This document shows positions 36,455-44,708 of a stretch of DNA of 64,000 bases, piece by piece. Source of the stretch: Candidatus Edwardsbacteria bacterium RifOxyA12_full_54_48 (GTDB lineage Bacteria > Edwardsbacteria > AC1 > EtOH8). The stretch is from contig MFFN01000001.1 of the NCBI GenBank assembly GCA_001777915.1, positions 176,215-240,214 of the forward strand, read 5' to 3'. The stretch's first letter is position 1; every line of letters begins with the position of its first letter. Position numbers and translations under genes: made by a program. The notes beneath the pieces are model-generated. The model had not been told where the DNA came from and did no database searches. It was given only the letters and a program-made list of their open reading frames with translations.

Positions 36455-37102
36455 ATGATATACGGGAAAAAGCTATTAAAAATATATAAAATTCTTTTAA
36501 AAGAATACGGACCCCAGGAATGGTGGCCGGCCGACAGCCCTTTCGAGGTGATGCTCGGCGCGGTGCTTACCCAGAATACCAATTGGCTAAATGTTTCCCG
36601 GGCGATAGAGAATTTGAAGAAGAAGGATCTGATCTGCCCGCATAAAATTGCTGTCGTTTCCAAACGAAAATTGATCGCGGCCATCAGGCCGTCCGGCTTC
36701 TACAACCAGAAAGCCGCGTATTTAAAGGGTCTCAGCCAATATGTCCTGCAGAGATTTTCCGGCGATTTAAGAAAAATGTCTCGGTTCGAAACCAGCGTTC
36801 TGCGAAACGAACTGCTGGCCATCAGAGGCCTGGGTCCGGAGACGGTTGATTCAATCCTGCTCTATGCCCTGAACCAACCGGTCTTCGTGATAGACGCCTA
36901 TACCCGGCGGATCTTCGGCCGCCACGGGATTAAAATAAAAGGATCGGATTATTCCGGCTGGCAAAAGTTCTTCGAATCGCATCTGCCGAAGGATCAAGGG
37001 TTATTCAATGAGTATCATGCCCTGATCGTCCGGCTGGCCAAGGAGAGATGCCGCCAGAGGCCCGATTGCCAGGGGTGTCCCCTGGAGGGTGTGACTTTAT
37101 AA
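36455..37102 (+). CDS. Endonuclease III-superfamily DNA glycosylase, MagIII-like
   Basis: 215 residues of the HhH-GPD fold (SPFEVMLGAVLTQNTNW, then the hairpin LLAIRGLGPETVDSILLYAL and VIDAYTRRIFGRHG with the catalytic Asp). The lysine that gives Nth its lyase activity is replaced by Glu in GPETVDS, as in MagIII of Helicobacter, a 3-methyladenine glycosylase. I therefore expect a monofunctional base-excision enzyme and not Nth. The C-terminal iron-sulfur loop keeps three cysteines (CRQRPDCQGC) with C-x5-C-x2-C spacing but lacks the fourth. The gene is its own transcription unit between the deoC terminator and a repeat cluster. Confidence 0.82.
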   Translation: MIYGKKLLKIYKILLKEYGPQEWWPADSPFEVMLGAVLTQNTNWLNVSRAIENLKKKDLICPHKIAVVSKRKLIAAIRPSGFYNQKAAYLKGLSQYVLQRFSGDLRKMSRFETSVLRNELLAIRGLGPETVDSILLYALNQPVFVIDAYTRRIFGRHGIKIKGSDYSGWQKFFESHLPKDQGLFNEYHALIVRLAKERCRQRPDCQGCPLEGVTL

Positions 37103-37167
37103 ACTAATATGCTTTATCAGAAACGCGGCATTGCGATTATTACTACGGCGGTTAAATACAGTGATCC

Positions 37168-37349
37168 GTCATTCCTGCGAAGGCAGGAATCCAGGTCTGA
37201 ATGCCAGCCGGAATTTATCCCGCACTTGATGCGGGAATGTCATGACAATAGGGGTTATTGATCTATTTGATCGCCGAGCTAATATAACCTTATTTCTGGC
37301 AGATGAGGCAATCTGGATATTCTTGGATTCCTGCCTTCGCAGGAATGAC
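37168..37349. repeat. 182-bp element with 26-bp perfect inverted ends (MITE/BIME-like)
   Basis: Bases 37168-37193 and 37324-37349 are exact reverse complements; each holds the hairpin ATTCCTGC/GCAGGAAT. Between them is a third hairpin, TCCCGCA (37218-37224) with TGCGGGA (37230-37236). There is no gene inside. The longer open frame of the ABC gene that starts at 37,242 runs through this repeat and is not a believable start. Confidence 0.75.
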
Positions 37350-37400
37350 CTGACTAAAACCTTTCAAACCTATATAACCTTTATAATATTCGGTAATCCG

Positions 37401-38402
37401 ATGCCCATCATCGAAGTAAATGAACTGGTCAAGAATTTCCGGACCTTCCGCCGGCGGAGCGGGCTGTGGGGATCCTTCAAGGACCTGGTCAACCGCAAGT
37501 ACGAGATCGTCAAAGCGGTTGATCATATCAGCTTCTCCGTCGAACCGGGCGAGATGGTGGGCTATATAGGGGCCAACGGGGCCGGCAAGTCCACCACCAT
37601 CAAGATGCTGACCGGGATCCTGGTGCCCACCTCGGGCAGCATCAGCGTCCAGGGGCTGGTGCCCTACAAAAAAAGATACCAGCACGTCAGGCAGATCGGG
37701 GTGGTGTTCGGCCAGCGCACCCAGCTGTGGTGGGACATCGCGGTGATCGAGGCCCTGCGTCTGCTGCAGAAGATATACGAGATACCCCAGGCCGATTTCG
37801 AGGCCCGGCTCCAAAAGTTCGAGGAGGTGCTGGGGATCGCGGACCTGCTGAACATTCCGGTCCGCAAGCTGTCGCTGGGCCAGCGGATGCGCTGCGACCT
37901 GGCGGCCTCGCTGCTGCACAACCCCCCGGTGCTGTTTCTGGACGAGCCCACCATCGGGCTGGACATCGCGGTCAAATCCAGCATCCGGGACTTCATCAAG
38001 GAGATCAACCGGGAATACAACACCACCGTGATCCTGACCACCCACGACCTGAGCGACATCGAGCATCTCTGCCGCCGGGTGATCATGATCGATCACGGAC
38101 AGCTGATCTACGACGGGGACCTGAAATCGCTCAAGGACCGGGCGGTGGGCACCAGGCGCCTGCTGGTGGACTTCATCCTGCCCATGGGACGGCCGGGCCT
38201 GGAGAAGGTGCTGGCGGGATGTCCGGTGGAGATGGAGAGCAGCAATCCCTTCCATTGGGAGTTCGCCTTCGACCGGAAAAAGGTGGCCGCTCCGGAGATA
38301 ATCGGCCAGCTGCTGTCCAAGCTTGAAGTGAGGGACCTGGAGCTGGAGAATCCCAAGATCGAGGACGTGGTCCGGGAGATCTACCAGCAGGGGCAGAAGT
38401 GA
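37401..38402 (+). CDS. ABC-2 type exporter ATP-binding protein
   Basis: 333 residues from ATG 37401 (MPIIEVNELVKNFRTFRR). Walker A is GANGAGKSTT (residues about 57-66), the Q-loop region is VVFGQRTQLWWD, the ABC signature is LSLGQRMRCDLAASLL, Walker B is PVLFLDEPTIGLD, and the H-loop is TTHD. The WWD after the Q-loop and the C-terminal 80-residue extension match the subfamily that works with ABC2_membrane_6/DUF990 permeases, which includes the cyanobacterial viologen exporter. Two such permeases follow. The substrate cannot be predicted. It is cytoplasmic, bound to the permeases. Confidence 0.9.
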   Translation: MPIIEVNELVKNFRTFRRRSGLWGSFKDLVNRKYEIVKAVDHISFSVEPGEMVGYIGANGAGKSTTIKMLTGILVPTSGSISVQGLVPYKKRYQHVRQIGVVFGQRTQLWWDIAVIEALRLLQKIYEIPQADFEARLQKFEEVLGIADLLNIPVRKLSLGQRMRCDLAASLLHNPPVLFLDEPTIGLDIAVKSSIRDFIKEINREYNTTVILTTHDLSDIEHLCRRVIMIDHGQLIYDGDLKSLKDRAVGTRRLLVDFILPMGRPGLEKVLAGCPVEMESSNPFHWEFAFDRKKVAAPEIIGQLLSKLEVRDLELENPKIEDVVREIYQQGQK

Positions 38403-38522
38403 AAAAGATCTGAAGATGAGAATTTCGGAAGAGAATAAGGTGAGAACGGTCGTTGTTTTGATCAACAGGAGGATTTTCCCGACAGCGCTTGGTGCCTTTG
38501 AGCCTTTGTGGCATAGCGGCCT

Positions 38523-39326
38523 ATGAACAATAAATTTGCCAAATACTGGGCCTTCATGCGGATGGGCTATCTGACCTACCTGGCCTATCGCTTTCAGGTG
38601 CTGATGAGCTTCGTCTCCTACCTGCTGATCATCGCCCTGAACTATTTTTTATGGAAGGCGGTTTTCGCCAAGCACCAGGTGATAGCCGGATTCACCATGG
38701 AGCAGATGATGACCTACGTGGTGATCGGCTGGTCGGCCCGGACCTTCTTTGCCAACCGGATAGACCGGATGATCGGCGATGCGGTGCGGGACGGCTCCAT
38801 CGCCATGGACCTGTTGAAGCCCACCAATTTCCAGTTGTACCACTACTTCCGGGCCTTCGGCCGGGCGGTGTTCATGTTCCTGTTCATGACCCTGCCCATC
38901 ATCATCGTGGCCTCGATGATATTTCCGGTCAGCCTGCCCAGCGGGAAGCTGGGGCCCTACCTGTTCCCCTTGAGCGTCATCCTGAGCTTCTTTTTACACG
39001 CCGGCATCAGCTATCTGACCGGGCTGGTGGCCTTCTTCACCAGGAACAACGAGGGGGTGCTGCGATTCAAACAGCTGCTGGTGGAGGTCTTCTCCGGGGT
39101 GATGATCCCCATCACCTTCTTCCCGGACTGGGTGCAGAATGTTTTGTTCTGGCTGCCGTTCAAGTACATCGCCTACGCCCCCTTGAGGATCTACCTGGGG
39201 ATGGAGCCGCTGTCCAAGGTCCACCAGGGGGTGCTGCTGCAGATAATGTGGATCGTGATCATCTACCTGACCGGGCAGGTGGTCTGGCATTACGCCATCA
39301 AGCGGCTGGAGATCCAGGGGGGATGA
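38523..39326 (+). CDS. ABC-2 type permease, first subunit
   Basis: 267 residues, about six membrane helices (LMSFVSYLLIIALNYFLW, YVVIGWSARTFF, VFMFLFMTLPIIIVASMIF, LFPLSVILSFFLHAGISYLTG, VLFWLPFKYIAYAPL and IMWIVIIYLTGQVVWHYAI). The N-terminal FAKYWAFMRMGYLTYLAYRFQVLM is characteristic of the ABC2_membrane_6 family. It forms a heterodimeric pore with the next gene, driven by the upstream ATPase. The 120 bases before it contain no gene, and no good ribosome-binding site precedes the ATG. Confidence 0.85.
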   Translation: MNNKFAKYWAFMRMGYLTYLAYRFQVLMSFVSYLLIIALNYFLWKAVFAKHQVIAGFTMEQMMTYVVIGWSARTFFANRIDRMIGDAVRDGSIAMDLLKPTNFQLYHYFRAFGRAVFMFLFMTLPIIIVASMIFPVSLPSGKLGPYLFPLSVILSFFLHAGISYLTGLVAFFTRNNEGVLRFKQLLVEVFSGVMIPITFFPDWVQNVLFWLPFKYIAYAPLRIYLGMEPLSKVHQGVLLQIMWIVIIYLTGQVVWHYAIKRLEIQGG

Positions 39327-39370
39327 TAAAAATTCAAAAATGAAATATCAAAGATAAAAACGGATAGAAT

Positions 39371-40171
39371 ATCAAGCGCTTTATCTTTTACATAAATCTC
39401 CTGCGGGCCTACCTGTCCAATTCCATCAAGTCCCGCCTGGCCTACCGGGAGGATTTCCTGTCCGGCTTCATCGCCGGAGCCATGATGCAGCTGATCGGGG
39501 TGCTGTTCATCGTCTCGCTGTTCGTCAAGGTCCCCAGCCTCAAGGGATGGCGCAAGGAGGAGATATTCTTCATCTTCGGATTCTCCCAGGTCAGCCTGGG
39601 GCTGTTCTTCACCTTTTTCTCCAACCTGCTGGAGCTGAGCGAAAAGTACATCATCGAGGGCAACTTCGACCGGATCCTGCTTAGGCCATTGAACAGTTTC
39701 TTCCAGGTGGTCACCGAGCGCATCTACTGGGAGGAGAGCTCCACCATCCTGGTGGGCCTGTCGATGATGTCCTACGCCCTGTCGAAGATGCACCTGCAGC
39801 TTAGCGCCGGCGATTACCTGGTGACCTTCGGGCTGGTGCTGGCGGCCTGCACCATCTACCTGGCGATATTCACCATCCTGGTCAGCCTGACCTTCTGGTT
39901 CAACGACCGGGGCAGCGTGGTCTCGGTGATGCTGATGCTGGAAGGGTTCTCCCGCTATCCGGTGACCATCTTCAACCGGGTGGTGCGGGTGATCCTGACC
40001 TTTGTGATACCGTATGCCTTCACCGCCTTTTTCCCCTCGATGTATGTGCTGGGGAAGGACAGATACTCGATATATGTCTGGATGACCCCGGTGGTGGCCC
40101 TGGTCTTTTTGGGCCTGGCCCTGCTGGTCTGGCGCCAGGGGGCCCGGGCCTACGAGAGCACCGGAAGCTGA
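39371..40171 (+). CDS. ABC-2 type permease, second subunit, start codon unclear
   Basis: From the first usable ATG at 39482 the protein has 229 residues, but it would then begin inside what looks like the first membrane helix. The in-frame sequence upstream (39371-39481) reads FIFYINLLRAYLSNSIKSRLAYREDF, just the N-terminus this permease family should have. Between the in-frame TAG at 39365 and the ATG at 39482 there is no ATG, GTG or TTG. Either a rare start codon (ATC 39371, ATA 39392 or CTG 39401) is used, or a base error or frameshift is present, or the protein is truncated. The rest, with five to six helices, is intact. The exact 5' end is uncertain. Confidence 0.7.
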   Translation: MKRFIFYINLLRAYLSNSIKSRLAYREDFLSGFIAGAMMQLIGVLFIVSLFVKVPSLKGWRKEEIFFIFGFSQVSLGLFFTFFSNLLELSEKYIIEGNFDRILLRPLNSFFQVVTERIYWEESSTILVGLSMMSYALSKMHLQLSAGDYLVTFGLVLAACTIYLAIFTILVSLTFWFNDRGSVVSVMLMLEGFSRYPVTIFNRVVRVILTFVIPYAFTAFFPSMYVLGKDRYSIYVWMTPVVALVFLGLALLVWRQGARAYESTGS

Positions 40172-40236
40172 GGCCCCGGCGGAGTAGACGGCCTATCAAG
40201 CATATAATAATCAGGGCCTCAAATAGTAGACACCAT

Positions 40237-40318
40237 TAACCACAAAGGCGCGAAGTTTATTAGAAACCAATAATCAAAGAGCAAATTCAATTTGGTGACT
40301 TTGTGTCTTGGTGGTAAA
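40237..40318. repeat. Imperfect inverted repeat before mreB
   Basis: ACCACAAAGGCGCGAAGT (from about 40239) is mirrored by ACTTTGTGTCTTGGTGGT (from about 40298), matching at 13 of 18 positions. It is a dispersed intergenic repeat; related AAGACGCAAAGG-type sequence also follows hutI at about 25,285. Confidence 0.45.
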
Positions 40319-40386
40319 AAAGTCTAACATTGGGTTATTGCGTTATTACTTTAATTCTGTAAAACACCATCCAACTTGGAGGAATA

Positions 40387-41439
40387 ATGATAAAGCTTCC
40401 CAACTTAAGGGATATCTTTTCCAGCGTCATCTCCCACGACATGGCGGTGGATCTGGGGACCGCCAGCACCCTGGTATATGTGCAGGGCAAGGGGATCGTC
40501 CTGCACCAGCCCTCGGTGGTGGCCATCGAGAAGAAGACCGGCATGGCCATTGCGGTGGGCGACGAGGCCAAGAAGATGCTGGGCCGGACCCCCGACGAGA
40601 TCAAGGCCATCCGGCCCATGAAGGACGGGGTGATCGCCGATTTCGAGATCTGCGAGGAGATGCTGAGGGCCTTCATCAAGATGGCCCAGAAGCGGCGCTC
40701 CATAGTCAAGCCCCGGGTGATCGTCTGCGTGCCCTCGGGCATCACCGAGGTGGAGAAGCGGGCGGTGCGCGACTCGGCCGAGCACGCCGGGGCCCGGGAG
40801 GTGTACCTGGTGGCCGAGCCCATCGCGGCCGCCATAGGGGTGGGGCTGCCGGTCAGCTCGCCCATCGGCAGCATGGTGATAGACATCGGCGGCGGCACCA
40901 CCGAGATCGCGGTGATCGCCCTGTCCGGCATCGTCAGCAACACCTCCATCCGCACCGCCGGCGACGAGATGGACGAGGCCATCGTGGAATACCTGCGCAA
41001 AAGCTACAGCGTCCTGATCGGCGAGCAGACCGCCGAGGACATCAAGATAAAGATCGGCTCGGCCTTCCCGGTGGAGGAGAGCCGGGAGATGGAGGTCAAG
41101 GGCCGGGACCTGGTGTCCGGCATCCCCCGGGCGGTAAAGGTCCGCAGCGAGGAGATCCGGGAGGCCCTGCGGGAGCCCATCAACCTGATAGTGCTGGCGG
41201 TGAAGAAGGCCCTGGAGCAGACCCCGCCGGAGCTGGCGGCCGACATCGTGGACGCCGGGATCGTGATGACCGGGGGCGGATCGCTGCTCAAGGGGCTGGA
41301 CGCCCTGCTGCGCGAGGAGACCAACCTGCCCATCAAGGTGGCCGACAATCCCCGGGAGTGCATCGTGCTGGGGGCCGGCCGGATACTGGAGAGCCAGGAC
41401 AACTTCGACAACGTGCTGATGCAGAGCCGCCGCGAATGA
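40387..41439 (+). CDS. mreB: Rod shape-determining actin homologue MreB
   Basis: 350 residues. Actin-fold signatures: phosphate-1 loop AVDLGTASTLVYVQGKGIVL (residues about 19-38), phosphate-2 loop MVIDIGGGTTEIAVI, and the adenosine motif VMTGGGSLLKGLDALL. The hydrophobic insert LPVSSPIGS is normal. It polymerises under the inner membrane and guides the elongation machinery. TTGGAGGA before the ATG. It heads the mreB-mreC-mreD-mrdA-rodA cluster, the standard elongasome order, so the cells should be rods. Confidence 0.98.
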   Translation: MIKLPNLRDIFSSVISHDMAVDLGTASTLVYVQGKGIVLHQPSVVAIEKKTGMAIAVGDEAKKMLGRTPDEIKAIRPMKDGVIADFEICEEMLRAFIKMAQKRRSIVKPRVIVCVPSGITEVEKRAVRDSAEHAGAREVYLVAEPIAAAIGVGLPVSSPIGSMVIDIGGGTTEIAVIALSGIVSNTSIRTAGDEMDEAIVEYLRKSYSVLIGEQTAEDIKIKIGSAFPVEESREMEVKGRDLVSGIPRAVKVRSEEIREALREPINLIVLAVKKALEQTPPELAADIVDAGIVMTGGGSLLKGLDALLREETNLPIKVADNPRECIVLGAGRILESQDNFDNVLMQSRRE

Positions 41440-41458
41440 TTAGGGATGACCGATACTG

Positions 41459-42412
41459 ATGCTTCTGTTCGACCGAAGGATATGGCACCGGCACGACATT
41501 GCGGTGCTGATCGCCGCCCTGATCATCTCGGCGGTGCTGGCCGTTCTGCCGTCCGGGCTTAAAACCGCCGCCGGCGGCGGGGTGGTGGGGACATTGTTCG
41601 CCCCGCTGGAATATCCGGCCAGCCAGGTCCGGTCGCTATTCTTTAGCTGGAAGGACAATCAGGAATTAAGGCTGCGTCTGGCGGTGGCCTCCCTGGAGAA
41701 CATCTCGCTGAAGGAGGCGGCCCGGGAGAATGACGAATTCCGGAGACTGCTGGAACTCAAGTCCCGCACCCAATGGCTGCTGAGGTCCGCCCGGGTGGTG
41801 GGGCGCGAGCCGGCGGCCCGGGCTCCTTCCCTGGTGGTCGAGCCAAGCGACCCCAAAGATATCAGGAATGATATGCCGGCGGTATCCGACCGGGGGCTGG
41901 TGGGGAAGGTGGTCAACTCCGGGCCGGAATATTCCCAGGTGGCCACCATCTTCGACCCGGACTCCCGGGTCAGCGCCATAGTGGCCCGCAGCCGGGTGCT
42001 GGGCATCTTCCGCACCGACCGGGGCCGGAGATGCATCCTGGACCGGGTTTCCTTGAGGTCCGATGTCCGGGAGGGCGACACCGTTCTGACCTCGGGCTAC
42101 GGGCAGGTCTTCCCCTCGGGCCTGATGCTGGGAACGGTGGAGAGGATCCGGGTCGATAAAAGGCAGCTGACGATGAATATTGAGATCAGCCCTTCATTGG
42201 ACCTGAACCGGACCAGCCAGATGTTCATCATCACCGGCGGGGTAAATCCGCCGCTTCCGTCGCTGGCCCCGGCCAAGGCTCCGGACAGCCTGGCATCCCG
42301 GCCCCGGAGGAGGCTTAAATTCCCGCCGCCTCCGGAGATGGATATCCGGCTGCCCCAGGCCCCGGTGCCGGTGCCGGATGAATCGGAGCTACCGGGAGGG
42401 CCCGGGCAATGA
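41459..42412 (+). CDS. mreC: Rod shape-determining protein MreC
   Basis: 317 residues. N-terminal membrane anchor at about 14-36 (IAVLIAALIISAVLAVLPS), coiled-coil helix at about 60-100 (ELRLRLAVASLENISLKEAARENDEFRRLLEL), then the two-barrel periplasmic domain (DRGLVGKVVNSGPEYSQVATIFDPDSRVSAIV, GDTVLTSGYGQVFPSGLMLGTVERI). The last 60 residues are proline-rich, longer than in many homologues. MreC joins MreB inside to PBP2 and RodA. The stop overlaps mreD by four bases. Confidence 0.95.
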   Translation: MLLFDRRIWHRHDIAVLIAALIISAVLAVLPSGLKTAAGGGVVGTLFAPLEYPASQVRSLFFSWKDNQELRLRLAVASLENISLKEAARENDEFRRLLELKSRTQWLLRSARVVGREPAARAPSLVVEPSDPKDIRNDMPAVSDRGLVGKVVNSGPEYSQVATIFDPDSRVSAIVARSRVLGIFRTDRGRRCILDRVSLRSDVREGDTVLTSGYGQVFPSGLMLGTVERIRVDKRQLTMNIEISPSLDLNRTSQMFIITGGVNPPLPSLAPAKAPDSLASRPRRRLKFPPPPEMDIRLPQAPVPVPDESELPGGPGQ

Positions 42413-42891
42413 TCAAGACCGTTAAAATTCTGTGGTTGATATGGCTGGCAGTATTCCTGCAGAGCTCGATGATAAATATCATCAGCCCCTGGGGGCTGAT
42501 CCCCAACTTCATGGTGATGGTGATCGCCCTGGCCGGGCTGAAGGAGGGGGCGTCGTCCGGGGTCTGGACCGGGCTGCTGGTGGGGTTTCTGGCTGACTGT
42601 TATCACCCCTCCACCATGGGCCTGTTTGCTTTTGGGGGGACGGTGGTCGGTTATCTAACCGGAATGGCCCGGGACAGGATCTATCGGGAGCAGATCATAA
42701 GCCAGGCGGCCTTGACCGCGGCGCTGGCGCTGGCCTATCAGCTGTTCGTGTTTTTCGGGCGGGACGGGGGGGCGCTCTCCTCCTATCCCGGTTATTTTAT
42801 CAGATTCGGCCTGGGTGGCGCCGTCCTCACCGCCCTGATCGCGGCCCTGATCCTGCCGGCCCTGGAACGCTGGGCCTACGGAAAAAGGTAG
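42409..42891 (+). CDS. mreD: Rod shape-determining protein MreD
   Basis: 160 residues with about five membrane helices (ILWLIWLAVFLQSSMI, LIPNFMVMVIALAGL, GVWTGLLVGFLADCYHP, LAYQLFVFFG and GGAVLTALIAALILPAL). The segment GLLVGFLADCYHPSTMGLFAFGGTVVGYLTG is the conserved MreD core. It is the integral membrane partner of MreC. The ATGA overlap with mreC and the five-base gap to mrdA show a tight operon. Confidence 0.92.
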   Translation: MIKTVKILWLIWLAVFLQSSMINIISPWGLIPNFMVMVIALAGLKEGASSGVWTGLLVGFLADCYHPSTMGLFAFGGTVVGYLTGMARDRIYREQIISQAALTAALALAYQLFVFFGRDGGALSSYPGYFIRFGLGGAVLTALIAALILPALERWAYGKR

Positions 42892-42896
42892 CGGTT

Positions 42897-44708
42897 GTGG
42901 CGCAGGATTATAAGAACAGCTCCCGGGCGGCGGCGGCCCTGATCTTCTGGATGGCGGCCCTGTCGGTGCTGCTGATCCGGACCGCCCAACTCCAGATACT
43001 TGAAGGGGCCAGGTATAAGAATTATGCCCGGCAGAACCGGGTCCGCAAGGTCGCCATCCCGGCCGCCCGGGGATTGATATTCTCCCGGGACAGCGTCATC
43101 ATTGCCGAGAGCAAGCCGGCCTTCAACCTGGTGCTGGTGGCGGTCAGGGACTGGGGGCCGGCGGTGATAACCGCCGCTCGGATCCTGGGGCTGGACAGCA
43201 ATTCGGTCAAACAGGAGATAACTTTCCAGAGACGGGCCTATCCCAAGGATCCGGTGTCCATCGTCCGGAACCTTTCCCCGGCACAGGTGGCCGTGATCGA
43301 GGAGCATTCCGACCAGCTGCCGGGGCTGCGGCTGGCCACCGAATCCCGGCGCAAGGCACCCTACGGCAGCTGTGCCAGCCACCTGATAGGGTATACCTCC
43401 GAACTGAACTCCAGGGAATACGAAAGGCTTAAGGATCAGGGTTATCGGCTGGGGGATTTTTTGGGCAAGGGCGGACTGGAGAAACAGTACGAATATCTAC
43501 TGCGGGGCAGCGACGGCTGCGAATTCGTGGAGGTCGACGCCAAGGGCCGGGAGCAGGGGAACATTCCCGACCTGGAGCGGCTGGAGCCGGTGCCCGGGGC
43601 CAATCTTTACCTGACCATCGACTGGAAGCTGCAGCAGCTGGCCGAGAGCCTTTTTGTCGGCGGGATGCAGGGATCGGCGGTGGCGCTGGACCCCCGGACC
43701 GGCCAGATACTGGCCCTGGTCAGCAGTCCCAATTTCAATCCCGATCTTTTTTCCACCGGCATCAGCTCCGAAGACTGGGACCGGCTGGCCAACGACCCCT
43801 CCTTTCCCCTTTGGGACCGGGCCATCCGCAGCGTCTATCCTCCGGGCTCGACCTTCAAGGTCTTCACCGCCGCCGCGGCGCTGGACGGCGGCCTGATCGA
43901 TGAAAAAAAGCTGCTGCCCAAGGCCTGTCACGGAGCCATGAGGATAGGCAACCGGGTTTTCAAATGCTGGAAACCTTCGGGCCACGGCTCGCTGAATCTG
44001 CACGAAGCCATCGTCCAGTCCTGCGACGTATATTTCTATCAACTGGGGCAGATGCTGGGGGTCCAGGGCATCTCCGACCTGTGCCTTAAGGTTGGCCTGG
44101 GATCGAAGACCGGGATCGACCTGCCCCAGGAGGTTCCCGGGCTGGTGCCCACCATCAGCTGGTACGAAAAACGGCTGGGGAGGGGAAGCTGGGGCGGCGG
44201 GGTCCCGGCCAATCTGTCCATTGGCCAGGGGGAACTGCTGGTCACACCTCTGCAGCTGGCGGTCATGTACGGGGCCATCGGAAACAACGGAAGGCTTTTC
44301 CAGCCGCACCTGGTCCTGAAGACCGAGGATTACAAAGGGGAATTGCTGGAGAAGGAAAAATTGATAAGGCACCAACTGGGCATCTCTCCCAGCAGCATAG
44401 CCATAATCAAGCAGGCCCTGGCCGGGGTGGTCAATCAGCCCGGCGGCACCGGCGGCTCGGCCAGGACATACGGGGTGGAGGTGGCCGGGAAGACCGGCAC
44501 CGCCCAGAATCCCCACGGCGACGATCATTCCTGGTTCGTGGCCTTTGCCCCCAAGGATGATCCGGTGATCTCGGTGGCGGTATTGGTGGAGAATGCCGGG
44601 CACGGCTCGGCGGTGGCCGCGCCATTGGCCGGCAAACTGATCAGGCAGTACCTGGCGCAGCAGGGCATAACCAAGGACCACAACCTAAAAGTGGCGGCGG
44701 CCCCATGA
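42897..44708 (+). CDS. mrdA: Penicillin-binding protein 2 (elongation transpeptidase)
   Basis: 603 residues from a GTG start, which follows mreD by five bases. Membrane anchor at about 12-30 (ALIFWMAALSVLLIRTAQL), dimerisation/pedestal domain about 40-220, and a transpeptidase domain with S318-T-F-K321, the S-x-N-type motif in the VQSCDVYFYQLGQ region (S-C-D in place of S-x-N), and K532-T-G534 followed by TAQNPHGDDHSWFVAFAP. It crosslinks peptidoglycan during side-wall growth, paired with the glycosyltransferase RodA, whose gene overlaps it by four bases. Beta-lactam target. Confidence 0.96.
   Translation: MAQDYKNSSRAAAALIFWMAALSVLLIRTAQLQILEGARYKNYARQNRVRKVAIPAARGLIFSRDSVIIAESKPAFNLVLVAVRDWGPAVITAARILGLDSNSVKQEITFQRRAYPKDPVSIVRNLSPAQVAVIEEHSDQLPGLRLATESRRKAPYGSCASHLIGYTSELNSREYERLKDQGYRLGDFLGKGGLEKQYEYLLRGSDGCEFVEVDAKGREQGNIPDLERLEPVPGANLYLTIDWKLQQLAESLFVGGMQGSAVALDPRTGQILALVSSPNFNPDLFSTGISSEDWDRLANDPSFPLWDRAIRSVYPPGSTFKVFTAAAALDGGLIDEKKLLPKACHGAMRIGNRVFKCWKPSGHGSLNLHEAIVQSCDVYFYQLGQMLGVQGISDLCLKVGLGSKTGIDLPQEVPGLVPTISWYEKRLGRGSWGGGVPANLSIGQGELLVTPLQLAVMYGAIGNNGRLFQPHLVLKTEDYKGELLEKEKLIRHQLGISPSSIAIIKQALAGVVNQPGGTGGSARTYGVEVAGKTGTAQNPHGDDHSWFVAFAPKDDPVISVAVLVENAGHGSAVAAPLAGKLIRQYLAQQGITKDHNLKVAAAP

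Noticed and set aside
37242..37400. Extended N-terminus of the ABC ATPase
   Set aside because: The extra 53 codons run through a repeat element and have no family similarity; MPIIEVNELV at 37,401 is the normal family start.
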